From UBA668 sp038234785 (GTDB lineage: Bacteria > Actinomycetota > Acidimicrobiia > Acidimicrobiales > Ilumatobacteraceae): a DNA stretch of 64,000 bases. The position numbers were made by a program, and so were the translations under genes. Positions within the stretch are counted from its first letter, which is position 1. Every line of letters begins with the position of its first letter. Location of the stretch: positions 1 to 64,000 of the forward strand of contig JBBQTC010000006.1 of the NCBI GenBank assembly GCA_038234785.1, read 5' to 3'. Below the pieces are notes generated by a model. That model did not search any database. It saw nothing but the letters and a program-made list of their open reading frames with translations, and was not told where the DNA came from. Below, in pieces: positions 16,849 to 24,984 of the stretch.

Positions 16849-18515
16849 TCGAGGATCGTCACCAGCCCTGCGCTGCCGTCGACCCGCACAAGCATGCCGT
16901 CCTTGATCCGCTTGGTGCAGTCGACCGTGCCGACGACGGAGGGGAAGCCCATCTCACGCGAGACGATGGCTGCGTGGGAGGCGAAGCTGCCGTGATCGGT
17001 CACGATCGCGCCGACGAGGTGCAGCATCGAGTTGAACGCCTCACCGGTGGTCGGTGCCACCAGTACGTCGCCCTCTTCGAGCAGGAAGAGGTCGTCGACG
17101 GAACGCACGAGACGGGCCCGACCCTCGTACACACCGGCAGAGCCCGGGATCCCGCCGATGGTCATCGCATCGCCTTGGCCGGTCTCGAGCTGGCCGAGGA
17201 TGCCTTCGATGGTGAAGCCCACGGCGCTCATCACCCGGGCGAGCTGCGGCGGGAGGCCGTCGGCCGATGGCGGGTGGGGCGGCGGGTCGCCGAGATAGCG
17301 CGGCGGACCGTCGAGTGTGCGTTGGACGCGGTCCGCGGCCCGGCCCGACAGATCGGCGGCGGAGGGCGACGCTGCCCCGGCGAACATGCCGTCGATCTCG
17401 TCGAGTCCCGCATCGAGCAGGTCGGCGGCCTGTTGCACTCGGCCGGTCGCCTGCAGGCGGCGGCCGAACTCCAGCAACGCAAGCCTGAGGAGGCCGGTGG
17501 CCGAGATGTCGCTGTAGATGCCGCGCTCGTCGCGCAACCGGTAGACCAGCCGTGCCTCTGTGAGCAGGTCGTCGAACTCGTCGCGGTGCTCCTCGGGGGT
17601 GGCCGCCCGCAGGTCTGCGGCGAACGCGTCGGATCGGCGCAGGCTTCCATGGGCGTCGGTCGACAGTGCCGCACGCAGCCGGCCGATGATGCTGTCCGGG
17701 CGTTCGCCGATGGTGGGGTTGGTGACGTCGAAACCCTCCAGGACGCGGAAATGGACGTTCGCCACGTACTCGTCGACCTCGGGCACCGCGACGCAGATGG
17801 CAGCGAGAATGTCACCGGCCGGCGCGTCGTCGTCGAGCAACGCCTTCGCGCCGGGGTCGGCGCGCAGGGCGCCCAGCGCTGCCTGCATCTCCGGCGGTGA
17901 GACGCTCGAGATGGGCGAGTGCCCGTCGAGCACCGCGAACAGACTCGTCGGGGGGCGGTGGGTCCAGCCCGCGGCGTGCAGCATGAAGTCGCCCACCGGG
18001 ACGAGCGCATGGGAGTTGAACCGGTGGTGCTGGTACACCATCGCCTCGAGGTGCTCGGCACAGGCATGGATGTGCGCCTGCAGCGCGGCGTCATCGAGGT
18101 CGCTCAGGTCCTGCGCCAGTTCGCGATGGCGGCGCTGCGCGGCCGGCTTGATCTCGTCGTCCCAGCTGCGGATCGCCTCGCGCCAGATCCGGCCGTCGAA
18201 TGCCTCCGCTGCCACCGCGGCGCGGCGACCGAACTCGGCGCCGATCCACGCCGGATCCTTCGGGCCGTCAGGCCCCGGCAGGTCGAACGGCTGTGGCTGG
18301 TGGTACGTGAAGCCGTTGACGACCCCCATCGCCAACCGGTCGAGCAGGATGCCGTAGATCGCGAAGGCCTCCTCGAACCCGCGGTTGAAGCCGACCGGAT
18401 AGACCTGCTGCATCATCATCGACTGTGACACCGGGTTGTGAGCGCTGTCCTGCATCCACGGCCCAGGCCCCGGCGGCACCCACGCGGTCGCTGAGCTGTT
18501 GTCCGTCATGTCCAT
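16845..18515 (-). CDS. PEP-utilising mobile-domain protein lacking an ATP-grasp domain
   Basis: This 556-residue protein has a C-terminal domain (about 455-556) that is clearly the swivelling phosphohistidine domain of PEP synthase/PPDK-type enzymes, with GDVLVAPTTGEAFNSMLH and TDHGSFASHAAIVSREMGFP (phospho-acceptor His514). The first 450 residues are helical and acidic and do not show the ATP-grasp motifs of PEP synthase or rifampin phosphotransferase. Full PEP synthase activity is therefore unlikely, and the protein may act with a separate nucleotide-binding partner or on an unknown substrate. It is translationally coupled to the MFS exporter downstream. Confidence 0.75.
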   Translation of the reverse strand: MDMTDNSSATAWVPPGPGPWMQDSAHNPVSQSMMMQQVYPVGFNRGFEEAFAIYGILLDRLAMGVVNGFTYHQPQPFDLPGPDGPKDPAWIGAEFGRRAAVAAEAFDGRIWREAIRSWDDEIKPAAQRRHRELAQDLSDLDDAALQAHIHACAEHLEAMVYQHHRFNSHALVPVGDFMLHAAGWTHRPPTSLFAVLDGHSPISSVSPPEMQAALGALRADPGAKALLDDDAPAGDILAAICVAVPEVDEYVANVHFRVLEGFDVTNPTIGERPDSIIGRLRAALSTDAHGSLRRSDAFAADLRAATPEEHRDEFDDLLTEARLVYRLRDERGIYSDISATGLLRLALLEFGRRLQATGRVQQAADLLDAGLDEIDGMFAGAASPSAADLSGRAADRVQRTLDGPPRYLGDPPPHPPSADGLPPQLARVMSAVGFTIEGILGQLETGQGDAMTIGGIPGSAGVYEGRARLVRSVDDLFLLEEGDVLVAPTTGEAFNSMLHLVGAIVTDHGSFASHAAIVSREMGFPSVVGTVDCTKRIKDGMLVRVDGSAGLVTILE

Positions 18516-18613
18516 GGTGATCCCCCGATCGGCCCCGGCGACGACCGGCGCGGAAGGTGAACACTAGTTGAACGAGAGGTGAACAGAATCGGGAGGCGTG
18601 CCAACATGCCTCG

Positions 18614-19915
18614 GTGCCGATCCTGCGCGACGACCTCGAACGACAGATCGTCCGCCTGGCCATTCCCGCGCTCGGCACGCTGGCCGTCGAGCCGGTCTAC
18701 GTGCTGGTCGACACCGCCATCGTCGGGCGCCTGGGCACGCCGCAGTTGGCGGGAATGGCGATCGCCAGCGTGGTCCTGCTCAACGTCATCGGGATCCTGG
18801 CGTTCCTCGAGTACATCACGCCCGACATCGCCTTCGCCGTCGGCGCCGGCCTCGACGACGACGCCCGACGTACCGCCGCCCATGGCGCCTGGCTGAGCGG
18901 GTTCGTCGGGGTCCCGACGGCGATCGTGCTGGCGATCACGGCCCGGCCGATCTGCTGGCTGATCGGTGGCCGGGGCGACGTGCTCGACCACGCCACGACC
19001 TACCTGTCGATCAGCGCGCTCGGGCTGCCGTTCGTGCTGTTCGCGTTCTTGGGCCACGGTGTCCTCCGTGGGTACAACGACCTGAGGACGCCGCTGAAGA
19101 TCGTCGTGGTCGCGAACGTCGCCAACCTCGTGTTCGAGCTGATCGCCGTCTACGGGTTGCACATGGGCGTCGCCGGATCGGCGGGCACCACGGTCGTCGT
19201 GCAGATCGGTGCCGCCGGCGCGTTCCTGTGGGCGATCCGGCGCCACATGACTCCGGTCCGGCCGGGGTGGAGGCACTACCGGCCGCTGGTCGTGATGGGC
19301 GCTCACGTCGCCGTGCGATCGGTCGCGATGAACACCGTCTGGAACGTGTCGACGGTGATCGCCGCCCACCTCGATGCGCCGACACTGGCCGCCAATCAAG
19401 TGGTGACCCAGCTGTTCATGTTCTTCGCACTGCTCCTCGACGCGCTCGCCGTGCCGTTGCACTCGTTGGTCGCGGGCGCACTCGGGTCTGGCCACCCGGA
19501 CGAGGCGGCCCACATCGGGCGGATCAGTGTTCGGCTGTCGTTGTGGGCGTCGCTCGGCCTCGCCGCCCTGCTGGCCGCGATCACACCGATCCTCCCGTAC
19601 CTGTTCACCAACGACCCGGCCGTGCGGTCTCGGTTGATCGGAGCTCTGCTGGTGCTCGCGGTGATGCAGATCCCCGGCGCCATGGCGTTCGCGCTCGACG
19701 GTGCGCTCATCGGCGCCCACGACATGGCGTGGCTGGGGCGTCAGGCGGTGCGCAACCTGGTCGCGTTCGCACCGCTGGCCGTCGCCACCGTGATCTGGCC
19801 GCGGCTGGGTCTGGCCGGACTCTGGGGTGCGCAGATGTGTTGGATGGTGATGCGGGCAGCGATGAACTGGCGCCGCTGGCACCGACTGTCCTCGCGCCAG
19901 TTCGCACTCAGATGA
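18614..19915 (+). CDS. MATE-family efflux protein (DinF-like)
   Basis: This 433-residue membrane protein has twelve predicted spans in two homologous halves (LERQIVRLAIPALGTLAVEP in the first, VRSVAMNTVWNVSTVIAAHL in the second). The AxxVDTAIVGRLG segment is typical of DinF-type MATE transporters. It exports cationic drugs or metabolites using sodium or protons. GTG 18614 is used; it reads divergently from the PEP-domain gene across about 98 bases. The 3' end overlaps the convergent methyltransferase gene by 8 bases. Confidence 0.85.
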   Translation: MPILRDDLERQIVRLAIPALGTLAVEPVYVLVDTAIVGRLGTPQLAGMAIASVVLLNVIGILAFLEYITPDIAFAVGAGLDDDARRTAAHGAWLSGFVGVPTAIVLAITARPICWLIGGRGDVLDHATTYLSISALGLPFVLFAFLGHGVLRGYNDLRTPLKIVVVANVANLVFELIAVYGLHMGVAGSAGTTVVVQIGAAGAFLWAIRRHMTPVRPGWRHYRPLVVMGAHVAVRSVAMNTVWNVSTVIAAHLDAPTLAANQVVTQLFMFFALLLDALAVPLHSLVAGALGSGHPDEAAHIGRISVRLSLWASLGLAALLAAITPILPYLFTNDPAVRSRLIGALLVLAVMQIPGAMAFALDGALIGAHDMAWLGRQAVRNLVAFAPLAVATVIWPRLGLAGLWGAQMCWMVMRAAMNWRRWHRLSSRQFALR

Positions 19916-21083
19916 GTGGGATCGACCCGAGCAGTCGAGGATTCAGGCGCACCGCCGAGGCGGAGAGCCCACTGCCCGCGGCGTGATCGTGCACCCACTC
20001 GTTCGCTGCATCGCATGCCAACACGCCCAGGACGCGCTCGGGCTCGTCGGTGACGCAGGTGATGACCGGCACGCCGGGCAGCCAGGCACCGGCGACGTCG
20101 TGCACCGCCTCGATCGTTCGAGTCTGGTTGGCCACGAGGATCTTGGGAACCAGCCGCTGACTCGCCCAGCGCTGCAACTGCGGCGAGAGCCGATCGAGCG
20201 CGACCCTCGGCGCAGCGAACTGCTGCTTGGCGAAGCGGACCGGCCGCTGCCCCCAGTGGCACACACCTGGATCGATCAGCCCCGACGTCACCAGCGGAGG
20301 ACCGTCGACATCGTCGCCGACCGCACCGATGAGCCCGTAGTACTGATCGCGGAAGTCGGCAGTGAAGCCGGCGATGTCGCCGAGCGTGGGGCCGCTGTTC
20401 GCCGGAATGGACCGCCCGGTGAGCAACCCGGACCACGCCGACGGCATGTCGATCGGGACCACCGGCTCGAACTCCGGGCCGAAGGACCGTCGCACCTCTG
20501 CCTGCTTCGCGCCGACCTCCCAGACGCCCGCCCACACCCGCACGTTGGCATCGAACATCCGCGTCGGCGACCACCACATCCAGCGCAGCGCGGCGAGCCC
20601 GTCCACTGCGGACCGGATCGCGCCGGCATCGCGCGCTGACAGGATCGACTGCGGCAGCACGAGTCCGACGCGCCCGCCGGGTCGCGTCAGTCGCAGCGCG
20701 AGCGCGAGGAACTCCGCCGCCGCATCGGCGTAAGGCCCGCCGCCGAATTGGGAGCGACCGCCACGTGACGTCGAGGCCGCCATCTGGTTCAGGAACGGCG
20801 GGTTGCCGACCACGACGTCGAAGCGTTCGTCGCCCCAGTCGCGACGCAGGGAGTCGTCGTGGATGAACCCGATGTCGTGCGCCAACACGGTCTCGGGGTC
20901 GATGTCGATGCCGACCTGTTCGGGCAACCCGGTGGCGCGGAGGAAGCGACCGTCGCCACACGCGGGGTCGAGCACCCGGACCGCCCCGGGGAACACCGCT
21001 TCGCGTACGACCGCGTCGACCAGCGCGGGAGGCGTGTACCAGGCGCCCAACTGCTTGCGTCGGCGCCGTTGGGGTTCACTCAC
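19908..21083 (-). CDS. Solitary N6-adenine DNA methyltransferase (TaqI/Eco57I-like)
   Basis: This 391-residue protein starts at GTG 21083. AdoMet-binding motif I is RVLDPACGDGRFL (about 37-48) and catalytic motif IV is VVVGNPPFLNQ (NPPF at 94-97), the signature of amino-methyltransferases acting on adenine N6. LGAWYTPPALVDAVV at the N-terminus is the usual lead-in. The C-terminal half (about 200-391) probably recognises DNA. No restriction enzyme gene is adjacent; the neighbours are a MATE exporter and pantothenate kinase, so this is either an orphan epigenetic methyltransferase or acts on another substrate. Only 24 bases separate its start from coaA, divergently. Confidence 0.8.
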   Translation of the reverse strand: MSEPQRRRRKQLGAWYTPPALVDAVVREAVFPGAVRVLDPACGDGRFLRATGLPEQVGIDIDPETVLAHDIGFIHDDSLRRDWGDERFDVVVGNPPFLNQMAASTSRGGRSQFGGGPYADAAAEFLALALRLTRPGGRVGLVLPQSILSARDAGAIRSAVDGLAALRWMWWSPTRMFDANVRVWAGVWEVGAKQAEVRRSFGPEFEPVVPIDMPSAWSGLLTGRSIPANSGPTLGDIAGFTADFRDQYYGLIGAVGDDVDGPPLVTSGLIDPGVCHWGQRPVRFAKQQFAAPRVALDRLSPQLQRWASQRLVPKILVANQTRTIEAVHDVAGAWLPGVPVITCVTDEPERVLGVLACDAANEWVHDHAAGSGLSASAVRLNPRLLGSIPLI

Positions 21084-21107
21084 CTCACCAGCGTAGGGTC
21101 TGCCCCC

Positions 21108-22061
21108 GTGACCGCCTCGGAACCCCTGGGTACGACCGACCGCTACCTCACCTTCGGTCGGCCGGAGTGGGCCGCGCTGCGGGCATCGACGCCCCTCACC
21201 CTGCTCGAGGACGACCTCGAGCGACTGCGAGGCATCAACGAACGCATCGACCTCGACGAGGTGGCCGCCGTCTACCTGCCGCTCACCCGACTGCTCAACC
21301 TGTACGTCGCGGCCACCCAGAACCTGCACAAGGCGTCCGCCGCGTTCCTGGGCACCCTCGCCCCGAAGGTGCCGTACGTCATCGGCGTCGCCGGAAGTGT
21401 CGCCGTCGGGAAGAGCACCTTCGCCCGCATCCTGCAGGAGTTGCTCGCCCGCTGGCCCGACCACCCGAAGGTCGACCTCGTCACGACCGACGGCTTCCTG
21501 TACCCGAACAGCGTGCTCGAGCAGCGTGGGATCATGAACCGCAAGGGCTTCCCCGAGAGCTACGACACGCGCCGCCTCCTGCAGTTCCTGCGCGAGGTCA
21601 AGAGCGGGGCTCCCGAGGTGGACGCGCCGGTCTACAGCCACGTGGTCTACGACATCATCGACGGCGAGCGGGTCACCGTGCAGCAGCCCGACATCCTGAT
21701 CCTCGAGGGGCTCAACGTGCTGCAGGTCGGTTCGACCGGCGATGCCGCGAACCCCGAGTTCGTCAGCGACTACTTCGACTTCTCGATCTACATCGATGCC
21801 GACGAGCGCGACATCGAGGCGTTCTACGTCCAGCGATTCCTCACCCTGTGCGAGACCGTCTTCCAGAACCCGGACAGCTTCTTCCAGCACTACGCGCACC
21901 TCACACGCGACGAGGCGACCGAGACGGCCCGCTTCATCTGGCGCGAGATCAACGGCAAGAACCTGCGGGAGAACATCGCCCCCACCAAGGGCCGAGCCGG
22001 CCTGCTCCTGCGCAAGGCAGCCGATCATCGCGTCACCGACGTCTGGCTCCGGCGACTCTGA
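21108..22061 (+). CDS. coaA: Type I pantothenate kinase
   Basis: This 317-residue protein has the P-loop GSVAVGKST (96-104) and the type I PanK landmarks: RYLTFGRPEWAALR at the N-terminus, LVTTDGFLYPN, RKGFPESYD, YSHVVYDI and a C-terminal FIWREINGKNLRENI. It phosphorylates pantothenate, the first step of coenzyme A synthesis, in the cytosol. GTG 21108 fits the family length (about 310-320). The downstream lipoprotein gene overlaps its stop by one base (TGATG). Confidence 0.95.
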   Translation: MTASEPLGTTDRYLTFGRPEWAALRASTPLTLLEDDLERLRGINERIDLDEVAAVYLPLTRLLNLYVAATQNLHKASAAFLGTLAPKVPYVIGVAGSVAVGKSTFARILQELLARWPDHPKVDLVTTDGFLYPNSVLEQRGIMNRKGFPESYDTRRLLQFLREVKSGAPEVDAPVYSHVVYDIIDGERVTVQQPDILILEGLNVLQVGSTGDAANPEFVSDYFDFSIYIDADERDIEAFYVQRFLTLCETVFQNPDSFFQHYAHLTRDEATETARFIWREINGKNLRENIAPTKGRAGLLLRKAADHRVTDVWLRRL

Positions 22062-22579
22062 TGCGCGCACGCGCGCTGCTGGTCGCGATCGCGGCCACGA
22101 TGATCCTCGCCGCCTGCGGAGGCGACGCCGCCGAGGTGGTGCACCTGTACGACCGCACGCCGGTACCTGCGGTGCCCGATCGGACAGCGGCGATCGCGAC
22201 CCCGCTCACCGACGGCCAGTACTGGGCGCCGACCGCGACCGCCGCGACCGGCGGCGCCATCACGTTCACCCTCACCCAGGCGTTCTTCGGGCCCACGTGC
22301 GAGGCCGAGCTCGGAGCGTCGGGGTGCCCTGACGGCCTGGGCACCGTCGATCAGCCGCAGGCCACGATCACGGTGCAGATCGCTGACCTGCAATCGGTGA
22401 GCGTTGCCGGGACGAACCGACAGAACTACGCGGTCACCGGCGAGGAGCTGGTGGGCCTGCTCGTGGGCGGGACGCCTGCCGGCGAGGCACCGCCGGACTT
22501 CGCGTACTCGCCGTACCCCTTCGTCCTCACCGTGAGGGAAGGAGTCGTCGAGGTGGCCCGGCAGATCTGGACCGCCTGA
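22061..22579 (+). CDS. Small lipoprotein downstream of coaA
   Basis: A 172-residue protein with a textbook lipoprotein signal (MRARALLVAIAATMILAAC, Cys19). The mature part has a Cys pair around GPTCEAELGASGCPDG, and strands suggest a small beta domain. I do not recognise a family. It starts on the last base of the coaA stop codon, so it is translated by coupling with coaA; no functional link to coenzyme A synthesis is evident. Confidence 0.7.
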   Translation: MRARALLVAIAATMILAACGGDAAEVVHLYDRTPVPAVPDRTAAIATPLTDGQYWAPTATAATGGAITFTLTQAFFGPTCEAELGASGCPDGLGTVDQPQATITVQIADLQSVSVAGTNRQNYAVTGEELVGLLVGGTPAGEAPPDFAYSPYPFVLTVREGVVEVARQIWTA

Positions 22580-22586
22580 GGAGCGT

Positions 22587-23276
22587 TCAGTCGGTGAGCA
22601 GCCACGCCGGAAGGTCGGCGATGGACTCCAGCTCGACGAAGTGCTCGTCGTGGTCGACGTGCTCGAGCTCCCACAGCAACGGATACGGGATGTGCACAGC
22701 CGTGCCGCCGAGGGCCATCACCGGCAGGATGTCGCTGCGGACGCTGTTGCCGACCATGCAGAACCGTTCGGGTGTCACTCCCAGGTCGCGCAGCACCCGT
22801 TGATAGGTCGCCGGGTCCTTCTCGAGCAGGATCTCGACGTGCTCGAAGTGGTGGGCGAGGCCGCTCGTCTCCACCTTGAACGTCTGGTGGATGAGGTCAC
22901 CCTTGGTGATCAGGACGAGGTGGTAGTCGCGACCGATCGCGGCGAGCGACTCGGGCACGTGCTCCAGCAGCCGGACCGGCTCGGTGAGTTGCGCTCGCAC
23001 CATGTCGACCAGTTGACCGACGACCGAGGTCGGCACCCGTCCCTCGGTGATCGAGATCGCCGCCTCGACGGCGGAGAGCCCGAAGGCCTTCACTCCGTAG
23101 CCGAAGGTGTGCAGGTTCTTGCGTTCCACGGCGGTGAGGGCCGCTTTCACGTCGATGCCCTCCGCGGCGTACGGCGAGACGACGTCGACGAAGTGCTGCT
23201 CGCCGATATGAAAGCTGTCCTCGCTGTGCCAGAGGGTGTCGTCGGCATCGATGCCGACGACGTCGAAGGCCTTCAT
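22587..23276 (-). CDS. HAD-superfamily phosphatase
   Basis: This 229-residue protein has all four HAD motifs: GIDADDTLW (nucleophile Asp10, acid Asp12), LVLITKGD, the Lys of LLEKDPATY, and FCMVGNSVRSDILP. A helical cap lies at about 17-100. It should hydrolyse a small phosphorylated metabolite. It is the last gene of a three-gene transcript behind a thiamine-binding protein and an HTH protein (7-base gap to the latter), so a role in thiamine or pyrimidine phosphate turnover is possible but is only inferred from position. Confidence 0.8.
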   Translation of the reverse strand: MKAFDVVGIDADDTLWHSEDSFHIGEQHFVDVVSPYAAEGIDVKAALTAVERKNLHTFGYGVKAFGLSAVEAAISITEGRVPTSVVGQLVDMVRAQLTEPVRLLEHVPESLAAIGRDYHLVLITKGDLIHQTFKVETSGLAHHFEHVEILLEKDPATYQRVLRDLGVTPERFCMVGNSVRSDILPVMALGGTAVHIPYPLLWELEHVDHDEHFVELESIADLPAWLLTD

Positions 23277-23283
23277 CCGTGCA

Positions 23284-23649
23284 TCACCGATGCAGCGCGT
23301 TGAGGTAGTTGTAGACCGTGATCCGGCTGACGCCCATCGCGTCGGCCACGTCCTCGACGGCTCGCCGCAAGGTGAACGCCCCTCGTTCGTCGAGCAACCG
23401 GATCGCGCGTTGCTTGTCCTCACGGGACAGCGTCGGCAGGGGTGCGCCGAGCTCGCGTTCTACCGACTCGATCAACCGGTCGAGCGCGCCGTGCAGTGGC
23501 GCGGGTCGCACCGCGGCGAGCACCGTGCCCTCCCACTTGAGGGGCAGATCGCCAGGCTCGCGTTCGTCGGCGGCCACCATCGACGCACCCAGTGCTTCGA
23601 CGATCGGCTTCATCGCCAGCACGAGGGGATGGCGAGGCAGCTTGCTCAC
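23284..23649 (-). CDS. Short HTH regulator of the YheO/DauR type
   Basis: A 121-residue protein beginning at GTG 23649. The C-terminal half has LSREDKQRAIRLLDERGAF followed by RRAVEDVADAMGVSRITVYN, which is the HTH_22 signature of YheO/DauR regulators. The N-terminal part (LPRHPLVLAMKPIVEALGAS) looks like a shortened PAS-like YheO domain, about half the usual length. It overlaps the thiamine-binding gene by GTGA. It may bind its own promoter in response to the ligand of its neighbour; this is inference. Confidence 0.7.
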   Translation of the reverse strand: MSKLPRHPLVLAMKPIVEALGASMVAADEREPGDLPLKWEGTVLAAVRPAPLHGALDRLIESVERELGAPLPTLSREDKQRAIRLLDERGAFTLRRAVEDVADAMGVSRITVYNYLNALHR

Positions 23650-23912
23650 GCGGCACCGGCGAGACGTTCGGCGTGCATGCTGACATGGGACGCACCGTTG
23701 GCGAACGCCTCTGCGAAGATGGCGCCCGACACCAGCGCGACCTGCTCCTGGGTCACCGTGCACGACGACCCGAACGGCCCGAATTCGACCGTGACGCCGA
23801 GCGCCTCGGCGGCTGCCACCGCGGCCCGGACGTGCGGTCCGGGGTTGCCCTCGTGAAAGGGTTCGATGGTGAACTCCAGCAGCAGCACGCTGCGATGGTA
23901 GCCAGCGATCAT
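23646..23912 (-). CDS. Thiamine-binding (MTH1187/YkoF-fold) protein
   Basis: An 88-residue protein with the ferredoxin-like fold of the Thiamine_BP/DUF77 family: VLLLEFTIEPFHEGNPGPHV, then ALGVTVEFGPFGSSCTVTQE and a final strand with ASHVSMHAERL. Such proteins bind thiamine or hydroxymethylpyrimidine in the cytosol. The ATG at 23912 is used. It is the first gene of the compact operon with the HTH regulator and the HAD phosphatase. No thiamine riboswitch was recognised upstream. Confidence 0.8.
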   Translation of the reverse strand: MIAGYHRSVLLLEFTIEPFHEGNPGPHVRAAVAAAEALGVTVEFGPFGSSCTVTQEQVALVSGAIFAEAFANGASHVSMHAERLAGAA

Positions 23913-23962
23913 CACCTGGTGCGCCCCAACCCTGGGCGATCGGCCGACCACCGGGGTCGACT

Positions 23963-24472
23963 TCAGCCCTCGGGCATGGAGAAGGTGTACATCCGCTCGG
24001 CGTCGATCCGTGCGTACTGCACGCCACTGTCGAGGAACTGCTCCCACTCCGCGCCATATCGGGGAACGTAGATGCTCAACAGGTGCGACCGAAAGGACGC
24101 GTGTTCGGGTGCGGCGATGCCGAACGGGACGGCGCGGCCGTGGACGGTGACGGACAGGTGCTCGCCCGGGAGGTGGCTGGCGCTCACCCACGGCGAGCGG
24201 CGAATGTGGGTGAAGCGCGTCGAGTCGGGCGCCGACCCGAAGTACCACTCACCCCGGAAGAACATCCCATCGACGGGTCCGGCGATCGGATGGCCCGTCG
24301 CGGTCACCGTCGCCAGGACGAGCAACTGCATGTCGGGCAACATCTCGGCGAGCTCCTCGGCCCGCAGCCGGCGATCTTGGGTGATCACCCGACGCAGGTG
24401 CTCGCCGGCGCGGGCGTAGCTGTCGTCGAGCAGCGTCTGCAGGCGGGCGAGGTCCTCTCCTGTTTCGTGCAT
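23963..24472 (-). CDS. Pyridoxamine-phosphate-oxidase-fold protein
   Basis: A 169-residue split-barrel protein. After a helical N-terminus comes MQLLVLATVTATGHPIAGPV, the first barrel strands, then RFTHIRRSPWVSASHLPGEH and a VHGRAVPFGI strand, the general pattern of the PNPOx-like superfamily. It probably binds a flavin or F420. The long YARIDAERMYTFSMPEG tail is typical of actinobacterial members. It is read in the same direction as the thiamine-binding operon 50 bases further on and may be cotranscribed with it. Confidence 0.65.
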   Translation of the reverse strand: MHETGEDLARLQTLLDDSYARAGEHLRRVITQDRRLRAEELAEMLPDMQLLVLATVTATGHPIAGPVDGMFFRGEWYFGSAPDSTRFTHIRRSPWVSASHLPGEHLSVTVHGRAVPFGIAAPEHASFRSHLLSIYVPRYGAEWEQFLDSGVQYARIDAERMYTFSMPEG

Positions 24473-24490
24473 CCTGGCGTTCTAGCCGGT

Positions 24491-24760
24491 TCAACGAGCG
24501 CCCATGACCCGCTGCAAGTCGTTGCTGCGGGCGATGCAGTCGCCGCCGGCCGCGTCGAACGCCTGATTGAGCTTGCCGAGTGCGTTGCGGAACGTCGTGT
24601 TCCAATCGTTCTCGAACTGATCTCGCGCCGGCCCCACCCAGGTGGTGCCACCGAGGGCACTGCTGACGGCGCTGATGACGCCTTCGATGCTGGTGATCTG
24701 CTGACGCAGCGAGCGGCCGAGCGAGGCAAGCTGCTCGGGATTTGCGCCGTACATGGTCAT
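24491..24760 (-). CDS. WXG100 (ESAT-6-like) secreted protein
   Basis: An 89-residue, mostly helical protein with the central WVG (WxG) turn in TTWVGPARDQFENDW, flanked by two long amphipathic helices, the hallmark of WXG100 substrates of type VII secretion. A strong ribosome site (AGGAAGGA) precedes ATG 24760. No partner WXG100 gene and no ESX core gene is adjacent, but an EssC/EccC-like ATPase lies 28 kb to the right at 52865. It may be exported by that system as a homodimer. Confidence 0.85.
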   Translation of the reverse strand: MTMYGANPEQLASLGRSLRQQITSIEGVISAVSSALGGTTWVGPARDQFENDWNTTFRNALGKLNQAFDAAGGDCIARSNDLQRVMGAR

Positions 24761-24885
24761 GGGAGTGTCCTTCCTGAGCCCGCACCGTGCGCGCTCACCG
24801 ATGCTGGGCACACCGACACGACGCGATCGGCAACATCCGGTGCGCGGCGCCCCGCGAAATCGGCGTGGAAACAGGGGACGCCGGT

Positions 24886-24965
24886 GCTTCTGGGGCGGGT
24901 CGTTCCCGGGAAACCGAGAACGATCCTGCCCAGAAGCCGACGTGGGAAGGATCCTGACCAGAAGC
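24886..24965. repeat. Dispersed palindromic element, copy 2
   Basis: The best-formed copy. Arms at 24886-24905 and 24918-24937 (right arm GAACGATCCTGCCCAGAAGC) are reverse complements over 20 bases with three mismatches. A third half-copy (GGAAGGATCCTGACCAGAAG) follows at about 24945. It lies downstream of the NUDIX gene and upstream of the WXG100 gene. Related copies are at 12319 and 47651. Confidence 0.6.
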
Positions 24966-24984
24966 CGAGGGAGGCGGTGCGGAC

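Noticed and set aside
16845..18515. Full phosphoenolpyruvate synthase
   Set aside because: Only the mobile phosphohistidine domain is visible; the ATP-grasp and PEP-binding TIM-barrel motifs are missing.
18506..19882. Long minus-strand open frame opposite the MATE gene
   Set aside because: Its translation is rich in Arg, His and Gln without family sequence, the usual antisense pattern of a G+C-rich membrane-protein gene.
19908..22061. Restriction-modification system
   Set aside because: The methyltransferase has no endonuclease or specificity gene beside it; the neighbours are a transporter and coaA.
21084..22070. N-terminal extension of the methyltransferase frame up to 22070
   Set aside because: The upstream part is the antisense of coaA; the methyltransferase family start is at GTG 21083.
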